From Heliopora coerulea (lineage: Eukaryota; Cnidaria; Anthozoa; Scleralcyonacea; Helioporidae), in NCBI GenBank assembly GCA_030142905.1, contig JASJOG010000486.1, forward strand, positions 81,253 to 145,252: 64,000 nt of DNA, read 5' to 3'. The notes below the pieces were generated by a model. That model was not told where the DNA came from. It ran no database searches and saw only the letters and a list, made by a program, of their open reading frames with translations. Made by a program: the position numbers and the translations under genes. Shown in pieces: positions 51,611 through 63,694 of the stretch; the stretch's first letter is position 1; each line of letters starts with the position of its first letter.

Positions 51611-53431
51611 TTAGTGGTCAAGTGTAAATGCCATAATGTTCCAAAGAAATAGTATTGTTTGATGTCAAATCATTGCACATGAGTGTACAAATCAACGGTA
51701 CCTTAACCATTAATAAAGAACACCTAGGCAATGACGTGTATTAATAAATACTTTGCTATCAGCAACACACATAATAGACCTTTTGGAACCACTGCTGCGA
51801 AAAACCACCTTCACCTCTACGATTCTAGGACAAAACACTCGGAGAAAACCATGAAAGTATCAATCTCGTCCGAAGTGTCGGTATTGTTCTGTATTGTTTG
51901 GTTTTCGGTACATCTTGACAGAGATACTTCTGTCAGGCCATCTTTTTTGGAGGATGTCGAGGAATGGAATAAGAAAATCTTGTTCTCTTTGGAGGAAGCA
52001 GTTTATATTTGGACATGAGATGTTCAGTTCGTCGAGAAATTATTGAACATGTTATTTGTTCATGATGGCGATGATGTCATCGACATGGCCTTCCCATATA
52101 TTTTCTGTTTGTGTAGGTACGTGGTAATGGCGGTCGATTCAAAAGCTTTGATTCAGCTATCTTGGACAACATTTTCCACCTTGACTTCCAACCCAAACAA
52201 AACGTTATCACTGCATTGTTCGAAAGAGCACAAGCTGTCGTTTTCAACAACAAAAACATGAAAATCTCCTCCGATAGGTATTAAGTTCAATCGGTTACCA
52301 GTCATCATTCATAAATCAGTCACTTTCATCTACCTCAAAAATCAAGACATATGATGAAACTACACTTCCGCCAATCAAAAGAATAGATTATCAACGAAAC
52401 CATCAGAGGAGTGCTGTCCTACTTAACCACAATACTCTCCCTGCCCAGAGCGTAGTCAGGCCACGCTCTTAGTATGAGATTGAGAGATGTAATCTTGGTG
52501 AGTCATTTACGAGTCCAACGATTAAGCGCGTTTACAGGTTTGCGGGCATTTATCCCTCCCAAAACGTCTCAACATTTGAAATCTTTAAGTTAATGGCAGA
52601 TGTCGGATTTATGAGGACGGGGCGCTGGTCCACAAGACGGAGGCAACTACCAGTCCATATTTCTTCAGTCTGAAAGCACCTGCTTAGGGCATCCTTGGAC
52701 AAGCTATCCCACGTAATTTCTGAATTTTTGGAGATCTGAAACGGTATTTTAACGCTTTCCACGAGGTAACTAAAAAGGCATTAATAGTAGCGCCTGTGGG
52801 GTGTGCATTTTCCAAAAACAAGAGGGGCGAGTTGGCTGGGCGAGGGAGTGATACTCCGGCCAAGTGGGGCCATCATTGCCCTTTTCCCATAGTATTGCAT
52901 ATGCCTTAAAAGGATATTTTGTACATTTTAAAATCTATAACGTGAATTTGTTCGGCCATCACGGCAAACTGGCTTGGGCAGAGCAACGGGATCAATCAGA
53001 TCTTGACAAGATCACTAGTCAGCATTTCTATCCAAATTTTTTTAGTATTTTTTGCAAATCTCACTCTCTGTTGAAAGTTGTAAGCCATTCTCTATGGACA
53101 AAAAAATTAATTGGTCCTTAAGCAGTGGTCATTTTGTAACTTATGGCTTTTGAGTGACGGTGCCTGAAGAAATGAATGGGAATTGTTTTGGAGCGAGCTT
53201 GAAAAGAACTTTTAGCGATGTTTTGTACTTAATATTTTACCAGTATATCGATGACTGCTTCCGCATTAATCACTTTGCTGACTGAGTACTGCTCGGTTGA
53301 GCTATTTGGAGGATTGTTTGTTGGCACTATTTGTCATGATGTCGTGTGGACATCATGTGAACATCATCCAGCGATTTTATATTTCAGTTCTCACCTTTTG
53401 TTTGCACAAGGTAATGGTTGTAAAATAAATC
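51611..53431. other. Unassigned stretch
   Basis: No gene recognised. A plus-strand run near 52140-52260 (AILDNIFHLDFQPKQNVITA then LFERAQAVV) vaguely resembles the region after the RT of Penelope-like elements, but I would not call it on this alone. Confidence 0.3.
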
Positions 53432-53473
53432 ACAACACAAGCTAATTATTGTAAAATAATTAGCTTGTGTTGT
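53432..53473. repeat. Perfect 19-bp hairpin
   Basis: ACAACACAAGCTAATTATT (53432-53450) pairs exactly with 53455-53473 across the loop GTAA. No element ends are visible around it. Confidence 0.85.
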
Positions 53474-56400
53474 TTCACAACACTATGTGTGCTGTTTAAT
53501 GCAAATGGTTGCTTGTTGATGCTAATGAATGTTACTTTTCATACAGAAAATTTTACTTGAACATGAGAAAAACATAAATGAATGTTGATCCAATAAAATG
53601 AATATAATTTCACATTAATGAGTTTGAGGTTGGCATTAATGATAGTAAATTTTCTGGTAATGAACAGCAAAAGGTATACCAAAGCTTTACCACATTCCTC
53701 TTTGGCAATTAATCACTGCGACTTGTCTTATTGATCAGATACACGTAGTTATATTTCGTATGGGTGAAGGGAAGGGAGCAAGCCATCTTAAGATAGTAAT
53801 GAACAGACTGCGCATACAGTACACATGCCAAAAAATTCTTTAGGATTACTAATAAGAATTCCCATTAGGTTATGGCCTTGAATCCTCCAGGAATTCCCAC
53901 TACAATAGGATATCCAATGCAAGATGACGTGCCAATTTCCAATGACATGAAACTGGGATCAAGACCTTATGAGTGAAACGTGTGCTGTGGAATGATAATC
54001 TGTAAATCCTCACCAACTTCAAACATTTCAGTCAGGTTGGTTAGTAGACAGGGGTTATCCATTCAATAAAAACTGATGTCACATACCCTGCCCAAGGGCG
54101 ACAATCGCTTTCTAAAAGTGGGGGGAACGGCGCGGCCAAATGATGTGGAAGCATTCCCTCTGAAAGTGTTTTTTTTTTTTTTTTTTTTTTTAAGTCTAAT
54201 GTTTATGAAATGCCTTTTCCGGCATTCTGAGATTGTTTCATTGGAACAACATTCATATCTTATTTTTCAATCGAAACGAAGCCATGCATTTCCTCCAAAC
54301 AGCAATAAAGACGTTATAGTATGACTAAACAAAGTATTTCTGATTGTTTACAAAATGGCGTCCAAAGAAGAACGATCTGACTGTAAAATAACTTGGCAAA
54401 TTTTCATAATTTGTCATGTATTCGTACCAGCAATACCTAGGTAAGAATTGGGGCTGAAAAAAGTTATATCAGAAAATCGTAAAGGTAAACATGGAACCAT
54501 AAGCGCGGAGGGAACAGAAATTAGGCTTCAGTTGTCATGAACTTTGCAAAAAGTGGGGGCGATAATTATATATGTATCCCCCTCTGTCCAAAAAGTGGGG
54601 AGGATATGTCCCCCGATCCCCACAGGATTTACGTAAATGACCCTGTCCATTTTTTTGGTTTCAGAGCAGGTAACTGGAACCACACTGGTGTTACAGTTGC
54701 GTAATTGTGATTGTCTAACGACTGGGAGTGAAATTGCTAATAATGGAACACGCTTTTAGCTGGGGGTTCTAGCAAGCGTGACATGACTACGCTAATGGTA
54801 TGCAATGTAAAAATGAGTGAATGAGTTTCAGTTTTTAGTTTCAGAATAAATCGTGGAGTACACATTTCTATTGTGCATGTGTATTGGTAATTACCACGAG
54901 TGGGATAAGGGAATTCAAAACCGACCACTTGGCCAAGGGGTTTTACCCACAGTTAGACGACTACGAAGTTGGCCATGCAGTGTAGAGTTTAATAGAGAAG
55001 TATGTATAAATACAGAGAAAAAGAATAAAAGATGCGTAACATTGTCTCGTGCATAGATATCTTTGCCATGTTACTTTTCAGTTTAAATACATGTACAGGA
55101 TTGCAGATTAACTTTTCTGTTATTCAATCAAGACACAGATAAGTCTTGGATGTATTTTTCCTGACATTAATTAATTTTTGACTGTTGTATTTATGTATTC
55201 TTTTTTCCACCAAAATAAAGTGGCAAATACTTAAAGTTCAGATTTTTAGTCACAGAAAACTTTAGTTCATACAGTATACATAACCAACAGGTAGTTAATT
55301 ATATTTATAAAAATATCAAATCCTTACCATTATCTTCCATTTTTGTCCAGAAGGTAGAAACTTTACACTTTTGTCAGCACTATTTTACCTAAAATGCAGA
55401 ATGTAATGAATTGTCATCAGAATGAAACATTTCAGGTTGTGGGTTTTAACAACCCAGAATATTAAATCATCACTTACATTGGATTAGAATAAGGTTCGAT
55501 ATTCATGGCAAATTAATTGTTAGTCATGGTGAGGAGAGCTGAACTTTAACTTGAGTACTTTTCTTTGTATGATTTTGATGTTGGAATGAATGGTAATGAG
55601 AATCTCTAATCTTGAAAAAAGTTCAGTATTTTAAAATTGTCAGTTGCCATTAATCTATTTTGAAACTCCATTGTTTGTCATGTGCATGTGTGTCAGGAAT
55701 AAACCAAGGCCTCTATGCTCACCAGGCATTTTAGCTAGTGGGTCTAGTTTTTGGTTCATCAAATGGTTTTTCCTGACCATTAAAGTACTAATAACTAATT
55801 GTTCACCAATGACACTACAAAGGGTGAAAGTAACTGTGCCTTATCACTGCTAAATCTACAAGTATCGCTGCTGAATCCCAAACAATAGAGGGTCCAGTTG
55901 TGCATCCACAATTGACTCAAAGTGGGTCATCTGTGTATGATTCTATCAAATGTGCATGCACGACATGCATCATAAGCAATAAAATGAAGCTTTTTGACCT
56001 GTCCAGCTTATTTTTAGTATCTCATAACTGTCTACTGAACATTTGAGTTCTCAGCTAAGCAGACATTAACTCACTCTGACTTTGGGTTGAAAATGAGTTT
56101 CATTAGATTGACTGCTACTGACCTACCACTCAAAAAGAGATACAATGATGAAATGCCACTTTGAAAAAGATCTACAGGACATTTAGGGCCCAAACCTCCC
56201 AACAGTTGAGAAATAACAAACCATACTTATCAAATGTTGTGCTTAAACTTTAATGCTCATTACTCATCCCTGCTATGAGAAAATCATCTGATGTTTGCCA
56301 GAGTAAAAAACTGAAGCGACCCCTTGTCCCTGAATGGGTAAAAATAAATATCTTGCTGAAGAAAAAAAAGATCCTCAACTTTAGAACTATGATATTAGAA

Positions 56401-57790
56401 AGATGCATCAGCATCTAGAGTTTTATTGCTGCAATACCTCCAAGGACAAATATATTGTATATCTACATGTATTAAGATAGAAATAAAACTGTCATGTTTA
56501 AGCTACCAGCATGTGCATAACTCAGTGAGCACCTTGTATTAAGATGTTTTACCACTGGGACTAATTTTCCTGTATTTCATTTAGCCACATGGGAAAAAAG
56601 TTTAGCCAAATTATTTTTAAAACATTAAAACTGTCAACTTTTGTTTATTCAAATTGGTCATCTTAGACAAAAATTTAAAATACTAGACTTTCATGACCCA
56701 TACGGCTGAACCAGTATGAATGGAACAAGACCAGCTTGCCTCCACATGTTGAAGTACTGTAAACACATGTTCGGTATACTTAAGAGAATAAATCGAGTAG
56801 TTGCCGACCATTTAAATCAAGAGACCTCCTAGATGCAACCCAAAAATTGAGAGTATAAAAAGCTGTTACTGATATCATGTTTTAAAACTTTGCTTCTTTA
56901 ATGAAAAATTTCGGTTAATGGATTGTACAGAAAGCTTTTGTGTTTTTGTTTTCTTGAAGTTCTTTCACCAATGCGGCGAACATGGAGCAACATTTCTTTG
57001 CCACAAGCAAAGATTATTCACCATTGGCAACTGTGGGGAGTTGACAGCACAAACATATAAATTATAATTTCTTTATGGTGCTGAGTTTTAGGAGATTTAT
57101 ACATTGTGCGATTGCTTAGTCTTACATGAGGCCATTATGACTACTATGTGCACTTTTTAACATATTGGGACTCCTATGAACGCGTCTCAACCTCGATATC
57201 AAACGTCAATATTGTTTTGTTTTGCTTTGTTTATTTAATGCTTCATTGTCGAAAAAGTATACCTGACTGACGATTATTGAATCAGCTCTTCATCTGCTCC
57301 TTAACCGGGGCCATAGAAGATGCCATATTATATTTGATTATTTGATTGCAACAGATTATTCAAGGCATATTTCATTACAAATAGTTTGTCGATTGTTTTT
57401 TTGCATCCATGACCAGGATTAACGCTAACTTATTTTTCCCCAACCACCTTCTTTAACATGCGCTATCAACGTCGCTTGGGTTTTGTCATTAAACACGTAG
57501 ACATACATTGGTGCCTGCAAAGAAGGAAGTAGCCTCTGAACAGGTTCTTTGTTCGTGTGGTGATGAAACGGCCGTCAATACAGTTTCTTGGTGATCTGAA
57601 TATCTACCGGACGTTTAGATTTGGTGAATTCGTCATGAGATAAGGTATACTAAATGGTATGATTTAGTTTCGTTTTACATAATCTAACACACAAAGGTAT
57701 TTGCCTTATAAGCGCTCCAATTGGAGAGATGACACCATGAAGATAGGATTTACTAGTACTTTAGATTCCCCTGTCTGTTAAACCTTTAAC
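53474..57790. other. Long AT-rich stretch without recognised gene
   Basis: Contains a T run at about 54168-54191 and many short frames, none with a recognisable domain. It is the longest stretch in the window that I could not tie to any mobile element. It may be intergenic or intronic sequence, or unfamiliar repeats. Confidence 0.4.
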
Positions 57791-59770
57791 AACCAACTAT
57801 TTTTGAGATCTTTTAGCTCAAACCACTCAGTATGCGGTTCTGCATACAATTCCCAGAAAAATGTTCCATATGAAAGACAGCCGGACTATTCTGAGAGTTT
57901 ATGGCAAAAAGTGATGCACCAAACGTCTTGGAGCCAATGTGCAGGTGGACTGGTGTGGGTAGGACACTGTAGAGACTCTGCTCCAGTGACTTCGCTGTCC
58001 CATTATAAGGGGGAGGGGGAGGGAGGAGAGACGGGGGCTCCTTTTGTGCGCATTTTTGATCGTTTTTTAAACAATGTTCTAATTAAAAAACTTGAAATTG
58101 AGTTTGGTCGCTCAAATTTTCTACTTGGTATAACTGAAGACTCGAAGAACAAACTTGGAGTCGTATACGATCTCATTTGTGGTCCAAGAGTTAAACAGCT
58201 CCATGGCCACAGGAGTCATTTAGAACAGTTGTATGACGTTTTTGTTCAAGGAAAATTTATATGCCTGACATTTGCGACATTCAAACCATGCTAACTATAA
58301 CAGAACAAAATGACTGTCAGTGGAAAGCTCATCGCTTATATTTACTTGGGAGCAACTGTCAGTTGGTCAGAATGGTGGATAGATGATTAATGAGGAGCAC
58401 AAAGTCGAGGTTGTAAATTACGGGAATTAAACTTGGTCGGGTATTCAACGCTGGGTTTATAAAGTAAATAGTTTCATTCTGTAAGCAATAGCCTACAGTT
58501 TCCCAAAATTAAGAATGCGGAGTTTTGATATTGCCTGACAGTAATTTAAAATATCAGTATTACCATCATCCTTTCTGATACCAGCAGTAAGAGTGACTTA
58601 CCGTACGATCCGAGAACTTTAGCAAAATCTGTGGTATACCATGGATATTGATAAGACACACTAGATGAAGTTAAAATCAATAATAAGTAGAACCTCTTAA
58701 CATAATGAGCTAAAAGATGTGATAAAAATGCCCAGTTCACAGCAGTTTCCCTTCGTTTATTGTCAAATTATTTCTTTTAATCTGGAATAAACATGTAATT
58801 ATGCCGTCTAATCTTACTGTTAAATATTTTTCCACAACTTTTTGAGTGACAATAAAATTCAGTCAATACATTTGGAAGTGATATTTTATCTCCCAGTCTT
58901 TTTCCGCCTGTAGATTTTAGAATTTTTTCAGGTCCATACTTTCCCACAATCTTCGGTAAAACTTGCCTTTGTCTTTCGTACGCTGATCAGTTCTATTACG
59001 CCAATTTTGACTTGTAACGAGTTTTTTCGTTTCTGTGAAAGTAAATATTTGGTCTCTAAAAAGCATAACCAATGTGTCCATTCCAACTAAGTTATGTTCA
59101 GCATTTAAGAAGAAATATGAAGTTTGTAAATATTCTCATCCAAAGACTTAAAAAGAATGACCGACAAAGTACCTCAATATTTCTATTTCGTTTCATTTTT
59201 GGTTTTTGGAACTAAATTGTTTTATACAAAGTGAAGCCAAAGCCATTTGTTCTGAAACTTTTTCAAAACTTGGAATACAAATATTACCCATAAAGTGTTT
59301 TCGTTTGACATGCTATTAAGTCGACTCAGAGAAATTCTTTGCAGACATTTTTATCCCCCGGTATAAGATTGAAAAGAATGCTCCAGAAGGTTCCTCTTGG
59401 TCTCAAACCTATTTCATCACATTTATAACTTTATTTTCCATCAGTAAACAAAATATGTTCTATATATGGTATATAAATCCATTTCTTATGAAACTTCTCA
59501 GTAGCTAAGGGCAACGTCTGCTTTCATTGCATTGCGCTCATGGTTTATACTACATATGCTGTAACCGCGAAAAGTCACCATCGTTTTTTTCACTCTTTCT
59601 CTTACAGCTCATTTTTTCAAATATGACACTCAGAGTCGATTCAAGGGGTTTTTTATAGCGAGTGATCAATTATGTCATAACCCCACTTTTTTTCATCCAT
59701 AAATCGTTACCCACTTCACTTTTTCATCTTTCAAAATCAAATAATTGACACAATCATATGATTTTTTGCT
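57791..59770. other. Unassigned stretch left of the viral module
   Basis: The plus-strand frame at 57803-58294 (163 codons) has a purine-rich GEGEGG segment in the middle. Its flanks (FVRIFDRFLNNVLIKKLEIE, NKLGVVYDLICGPRV) look protein-like but match nothing I can name. Nothing else is recognised. Confidence 0.3.
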
Positions 59771-59941
59771 ATGACTCCTATGGATTGCGACAAAGCATCC
59801 TCGGCAGCGCAGAACCGTTTGGACTTCAGCAAAGCGCAAAGTACTAACAAACGAGCAGGGGAGGAGGATGCACAGTCGCCGAAAAAACCAAGGGTATTGA
59901 TGGGAAAAGCGAGCAAAGCGAGAAATGGCCCTTGGTTTTAA
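59771..59941 (+). CDS. Small hypothetical frame with bipartite nuclear-localisation-like motif
   Basis: A 56-residue frame from ATG 59771 to TAA 59941. Residues 27-41 read KRAGEEDAQSPKKPR, which fits a bipartite nuclear localisation signal (KR, ten-residue spacer, basic cluster). It lies on the strand opposite the viral genes and about 200 bp beyond the last of them. Whether it is viral, host or chance is open; the family is not recognised. Confidence 0.25.
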   Translation: MTPMDCDKASSAAQNRLDFSKAQSTNKRAGEEDAQSPKKPRVLMGKASKARNGPWF

Positions 59942-59946
59942 GGGAA

Positions 59947-60007
59947 CAATCCCCATATGATCATAATAATAGCACGGCACCAATCCCTAACAATCCCCAT
60001 ATGATCA
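59947..60007. repeat. 17-bp direct repeat at the left flank of the viral module
   Basis: CAATCCCCATATGATCA occurs at 59947-59963 and 59991-60007. It might mark the element boundary or a local duplication; no terminal inverted repeat was recognised. Confidence 0.55.
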
Positions 60008-60150
60008 CGGCATTTTAAACAGCTGTTGTGAATAGAATCATGGATTTCAAGGGTTGATAGAAGCGTAATTTATGGCTGTCAAGGCGTGATCTCTTAGAAC
60101 GGTTTTCATTCTAAAGGATCCTGTAATGAACTCTTTTAAAATATGATACT

Positions 60151-60684
60151 TCATTCATTAACTTCCTCTTTAGGTTCATATTTGTGTTTATAAACATGTC
60201 TAGCAGTAGTTATACTACCAGTAAGGAAGCCAAGTAATGGGATGTAAGGTGAAATGGTCTCGACTATAGAGTATACATCTCTCTTTAACAATTCATCTTT
60301 CTTCAGCTCTTTGCATAGTTCTTCGGGGTCATCAATGGCATCTAGACCGCCTAATGTACTGGAGAATTTACTGATTAGTAAGTCGGTTAGGAATTTATTG
60401 GCCTTCTGCATTCTTTTTCTTTCATACTCTGAATGTAGTTTATCAATAACCTTTTGACTGGCCTTTTTTATATATGCCACAGATTTATCCAACTCTCCGT
60501 CTTCAGCTAATCTTAGAAGTACATTTCTTTTTTCATGATCTTCCTGCTCTGTTTTTGTGTTATTTTCTTCATTAATTGTTTGGTTTGCGGATTCTATTTC
60601 TTCATTGATTGTTTGGTTTGCGGATTTTATTTCGTCAATAAGGTCACCAATGGTTTCAGGGTTCTTCTTCTTGCGTTTTGGCAT
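60151..60684 (-). CDS. Viral-module hypothetical protein, basic N-terminus and coiled coil
   Basis: A 177-residue frame from ATG 60684 and the last gene of the minus-strand block. It starts MPKRKKK, a nuclear-localisation-like basic cluster. Residues about 20-42 contain a direct repeat of SANQTINEE. The middle (about 60-110) is charged and helical (SEYERKRMQKANKFL), and the C-terminal part has a hydrophobic segment ISPYIPLLGFLTGSITT that could insert in or touch a membrane. It begins 29 bp after the ATPase stop, with an AT-rich CTATAATATAAAG right before the ATG. I do not recognise the family. A virion or membrane role is inferred only from position. No stop or frameshift. Confidence 0.6.
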   Translation of the reverse strand: MPKRKKKNPETIGDLIDEIKSANQTINEEIESANQTINEENNTKTEQEDHEKRNVLLRLAEDGELDKSVAYIKKASQKVIDKLHSEYERKRMQKANKFLTDLLISKFSSTLGGLDAIDDPEELCKELKKDELLKRDVYSIVETISPYIPLLGFLTGSITTARHVYKHKYEPKEEVNE

Positions 60685-60703
60685 CTTTATATTATAGCAT
60701 ATG
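60685..60703 (-). promoter_or_regulatory. TATA-like sequence before the 177-residue gene
   Basis: Minus strand CTATAATATAAAG abuts the ATG at 60684. Similar AT-rich TATA-type sequences abut two other ATGs of the module. Confidence 0.35.
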
Positions 60704-60713
60704 TTTTGTTATC

Positions 60714-61310
60714 TCACGGAATGACTACTCTGTAATCATAAGGGTGGTGTAAATCGATTTCTAATCTTGCGTACTTGTTATTTTTTAATTTATTGACAAT
60801 TTCATTGATCTCATTCTTATCTAGTCCATAAATATATTCATCAGTAATACTCCTCATGTCATTTCGGTTTGTGTTATAAAAATTTACTAACATACTGATA
60901 TTCTCACGATATGGTTTAGCTATGGACGTTAATTGTTGAGTGATTACGATAGTAGATAACCCAAAATGTCTTGCTGAGAATGCTAATTTGACTAACTCAC
61001 TTGTTCTAGTTTTAATGTCGTTACTAGAGGCACAATCGCCTAAAATGATGAGAGTATTTGTTCCTTTATAGACCTCAGAAACAATATGTACAATCTTATC
61101 AACATCATCTTGTTCACACTCTATTGTTATCACATCATTATCATTTATGTATTTCCATTCCATGTAGGTTTTATTCCATGATAGTGTAGGGCATACAAGA
61201 ACAATATAGTCGAAATGATTTTTATATTTTTTTTCTATAATCTCTAGTAAGAAAAATGTTTTACCACAGTTTGTCATACCAGTAATGATCATGTTGAAAG
61301 GTGTTTTCAT
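60714..61310 (-). CDS. A32-like / FtsK-HerA-type genome-packaging ATPase
   Basis: A 198-residue protein from the first ATG at 61310 (the open frame extends four codons upstream from a TTG, which I do not use). Walker A is GMTNCGKT at about residues 10-17; Walker B is TLIILGDCAS around residue 90. A later ARHFGLSTIVITQQ with a conserved Gln (sensor region) and PYRENISMLVNFY complete the pattern of the A32 family. Enzymes of this family pump viral DNA into capsids in poxviruses, giant viruses, virophages, Polintons and adintoviruses. It starts 15 bp after the capsid gene stop, on the same strand; capsid-ATPase adjacency is usual in such elements. Frame intact. The length is at the short end for the family but includes all motifs. 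Confidence 0.85.
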   Translation of the reverse strand: MKTPFNMIITGMTNCGKTFFLLEIIEKKYKNHFDYIVLVCPTLSWNKTYMEWKYINDNDVITIECEQDDVDKIVHIVSEVYKGTNTLIILGDCASSNDIKTRTSELVKLAFSARHFGLSTIVITQQLTSIAKPYRENISMLVNFYNTNRNDMRSITDEYIYGLDKNEINEIVNKLKNNKYARLEIDLHHPYDYRVVIP

Positions 61311-61325
61311 TAATATAGACAATGT

Positions 61326-62564
61326 TTAGTATTGAATACTCTGTAGATCGTTATTAACAAAGTTGACAAGACCGTCACTAACAACAAAAATGTTGCAGTT
61401 AATATTCCCAGTGTGTGCCTTTTTAGTGATTTCTAGAAGTACTCCTGACTGTGTATTTACAATTTTTTTCCCATGGGCAGTTTTATTAACTTCTTCATGA
61501 CTTCTAAGATCAATAACAAGGGCAAATTTATCCTTAAAGAAAACATCTACTGTAATATATTGATCTCTTTCTTGCTTATCACTGAAAAGACGCTTTGCCT
61601 CATCGTATAGTCTCGATTGTGGTAACCCTTGGCTATATACCATATTAGGTACACCTTCAACTGTGATTTTGACGCTAGTGATATTAGGGTACAAATACTC
61701 TTCACTATCTGTTATTGACGCTTTGGTGAATAGAAGGACAATTGCCTTCATGGATTTCCTTGGTACGTTGATATTTTCGTTTATCAGAGTACTTGATGCT
61801 GACCATATTGTGGTTTTCATTAGAGTAACGTGCTCGAAAGATAGATTTCTACCCGTTCTGTAAAGCGATGTGACTCTATCAGCAATATCTGGGTTATCAA
61901 TTGTTTCATATTCAAGTTGTAAGTTCGTTAAGCTGTAACTCCCTAGCGTTTCTCCCGGTTGTGCTATTAGAATATCACTTGATTTAGGTAGAGAAAATAT
62001 GTATATTATATTATTATTCATTTGGAAAGGAGCATAAAGACCATGATCTCTTAGTATGCGATGAACAGATAATTTCTGTTTATTTGAGAAGATACTGTAC
62101 ATCAAAGCATCTGAGACTTTCTGATTGTTATCTGAAGATGCACCACTGTCATCTTTACAGAAAAGTTTACGAAAGTTTTGGTTACATAACCCACACTCGA
62201 TACTATCAGTTCTCTGAGAAGTAGTCTTCCACAAGTCTTTATAGATGGAGTAGATACTCTCACCACCACAATCATATACCGTCTCCCCAGCAATGCGGAT
62301 CTGTAGTCTCTTTTGTAATAGTTTAGATAGGTTGTTCATAAAGTGGGTTTTAGTGCCTGTGATATTAATATTATAAATTAAATGAAGGGACCCAGGTACC
62401 CGACAAGATGACTCTTTTAGTTTGAGAACGTCTATGTAAATTTCCTCTTCTGGATTTGCTGTATTTGGATTCATAGTTACAACATGCCTTGTTCTATCAC
62501 CTTTAAATGAGGACATATTACTTCTCTTAAAACCAGGATTTAGTTCTGATTCTGTTTTGTTCAT
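61326..62564 (-). CDS. Probable double-jelly-roll major capsid protein
   Basis: A 412-residue frame from ATG 62564, fully open. The predicted protein is rich in beta-strand-like alternation, with VPGSLHLIYNINITG near residue 56, LTNLQLEYETI in the centre, and a C-terminal VFFKDKFALVIDLRS. The last residues are SIQY. To my eye it resembles capsid-like proteins encoded by integrated DNA viruses in invertebrate genomes, and its position between a membrane-segment protein and the packaging ATPase supports this. Its length is short for a Polinton capsid protein. Structure prediction should show two jelly rolls if correct. No break is seen, unlike nearly every other element in the window. Alternative: a minor (penton-type) capsid protein. 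Confidence 0.65.
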   Translation of the reverse strand: MNKTESELNPGFKRSNMSSFKGDRTRHVVTMNPNTANPEEEIYIDVLKLKESSCRVPGSLHLIYNINITGTKTHFMNNLSKLLQKRLQIRIAGETVYDCGGESIYSIYKDLWKTTSQRTDSIECGLCNQNFRKLFCKDDSGASSDNNQKVSDALMYSIFSNKQKLSVHRILRDHGLYAPFQMNNNIIYIFSLPKSSDILIAQPGETLGSYSLTNLQLEYETIDNPDIADRVTSLYRTGRNLSFEHVTLMKTTIWSASSTLINENINVPRKSMKAIVLLFTKASITDSEEYLYPNITSVKITVEGVPNMVYSQGLPQSRLYDEAKRLFSDKQERDQYITVDVFFKDKFALVIDLRSHEEVNKTAHGKKIVNTQSGVLLEITKKAHTGNINCNIFVVSDGLVNFVNNDLQSIQY

Positions 62565-62584
62565 TATATAATAATATATATATT
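62565..62584 (-). promoter_or_regulatory. AT-rich TATA-like leader of the capsid gene
   Basis: The 20-bp gap between the upstream stop and the capsid ATG is entirely A and T (minus strand ends TATTATATA before ATG). It is the only space available for a promoter between these genes. Confidence 0.4.
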
Positions 62585-63694
62585 CTATTTCCTCTTTTGT
62601 TTATATTGATCATATATGAACCATGTCAGTGCAATAGCCAATAGCCATAGATTACTAGATAACCACGCTAGACCTTTAGCACCTAGTGAAATAACTTGAG
62701 AGATGACATTCAATAAAGGCCCTAATAATGACCATACTTTCTTACCTAGTTCTGCCACTGCCTTAGCGAACTTACCCGTTGCTCTCGCTCCCTGATAGAT
62801 AGCTTTACGTGCACCGACGATGATAGTTGTTATGATCCCAGCAACAGAGATTGCCAGTGCTGACAGTCCAGCAATATTCTCCTTTGCCCATTCTTTGAAC
62901 TTCTGTAATCTTGGTATGTCTTCCTCCTGTTGCTCTCTTACTTCTTCAATCTCCCTTTGTTGGAGTGTCTTATCTCTTGCCTCATGTAGTCCTATTATTC
63001 GTTCTTCAAGCTCTATGTACTCGTCGGGGTTTTCTGTTTCATCTCTCAGTTCAATTGTTTTATTTAATGTATCTTGAAAATGATCTGCTTGTAATTGCAG
63101 CGCACCATTACTACCTACCCTTGATTCTGGAATGATTGATTGGTTAGGGTCTAGAACACCTTCTAACTCTCTATTTTCTTCTTCTGTTAAACCATTGATG
63201 TTAGTATATTCTCTACTGGTATCTAGTAATGGAAAGTCGTTTATTGATGTTTCAAATTGCTCATCATCTTCTATCTCCTCTTCACTTGCCTTATCTAGTT
63301 TACTCACTAGTTCCTTGAACTGAGTGATTGCATTTTTACTTAATTGATCCTTACTGTAAACCAATCTTTTACCATCTCTGGAAGGTTTAAGAATGAGTTT
63401 TGACCTAATGTATTCACCATTTTTACCTATTGGTTTGAATAATATAGAGCCACTATCAGTCACATATGTTCTGTTGACGATTCTTCTCGAGACCTCATTA
63501 TTACCTAACGTCTTACCAGTTAGACGCTTTATTTTTTTATTAATTAGTTTAGTTCTCTTGATCTCATTTTCTACAAGCTCCTTGTTAAAATCCTTCCATT
63601 TACTCAATCTGACTTCGATTTCTCTTTCTTGCATGAAAGACAGATCAAAATTGTCGGGGTTTACGTAGTCGAAATCTTCTTTAAGTTTCCACAT
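62585..63694 (-). CDS. Viral-module protein with coiled coil and membrane segments
   Basis: 369 residues from the ATG at 63694 (an upstream in-frame TTG at 63715 is not used). The N-terminal third is basic and lysine-rich (NEIKRTKLINKKIKRLTGK). The middle is acidic and helical, with EEVREQQEEDIPRLQKFKEW. Then a hydrophobic segment NIAGLSALAISVAGIITTII follows (about residues 275-295), a second amphipathic/hydrophobic stretch (LLGPLLNVISQVISLGAKGL), and a third near the end, LWLLAIALTWFIYDQ, before a basic tail. Such a protein could line or puncture membranes as minor virion proteins do, but the family is not recognised. Its ATG overlaps the end of the 44-residue frame upstream. Intact. Confidence 0.65.
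   Translation of the reverse strand: MWKLKEDFDYVNPDNFDLSFMQEREIEVRLSKWKDFNKELVENEIKRTKLINKKIKRLTGKTLGNNEVSRRIVNRTYVTDSGSILFKPIGKNGEYIRSKLILKPSRDGKRLVYSKDQLSKNAITQFKELVSKLDKASEEEIEDDEQFETSINDFPLLDTSREYTNINGLTEEENRELEGVLDPNQSIIPESRVGSNGALQLQADHFQDTLNKTIELRDETENPDEYIELEERIIGLHEARDKTLQQREIEEVREQQEEDIPRLQKFKEWAKENIAGLSALAISVAGIITTIIVGARKAIYQGARATGKFAKAVAELGKKVWSLLGPLLNVISQVISLGAKGLAWLSSNLWLLAIALTWFIYDQYKQKRK

Noticed and set aside
52140..52260. Possible PLE RT fragment
   Set aside because: One weak phrase only, with no catalytic motif.
57803..58294. 163-codon plus-strand frame
   Set aside because: Looks partly protein-like but crosses a purine-rich low-complexity segment and resembles no family I can name, so it is mentioned only in the region note.
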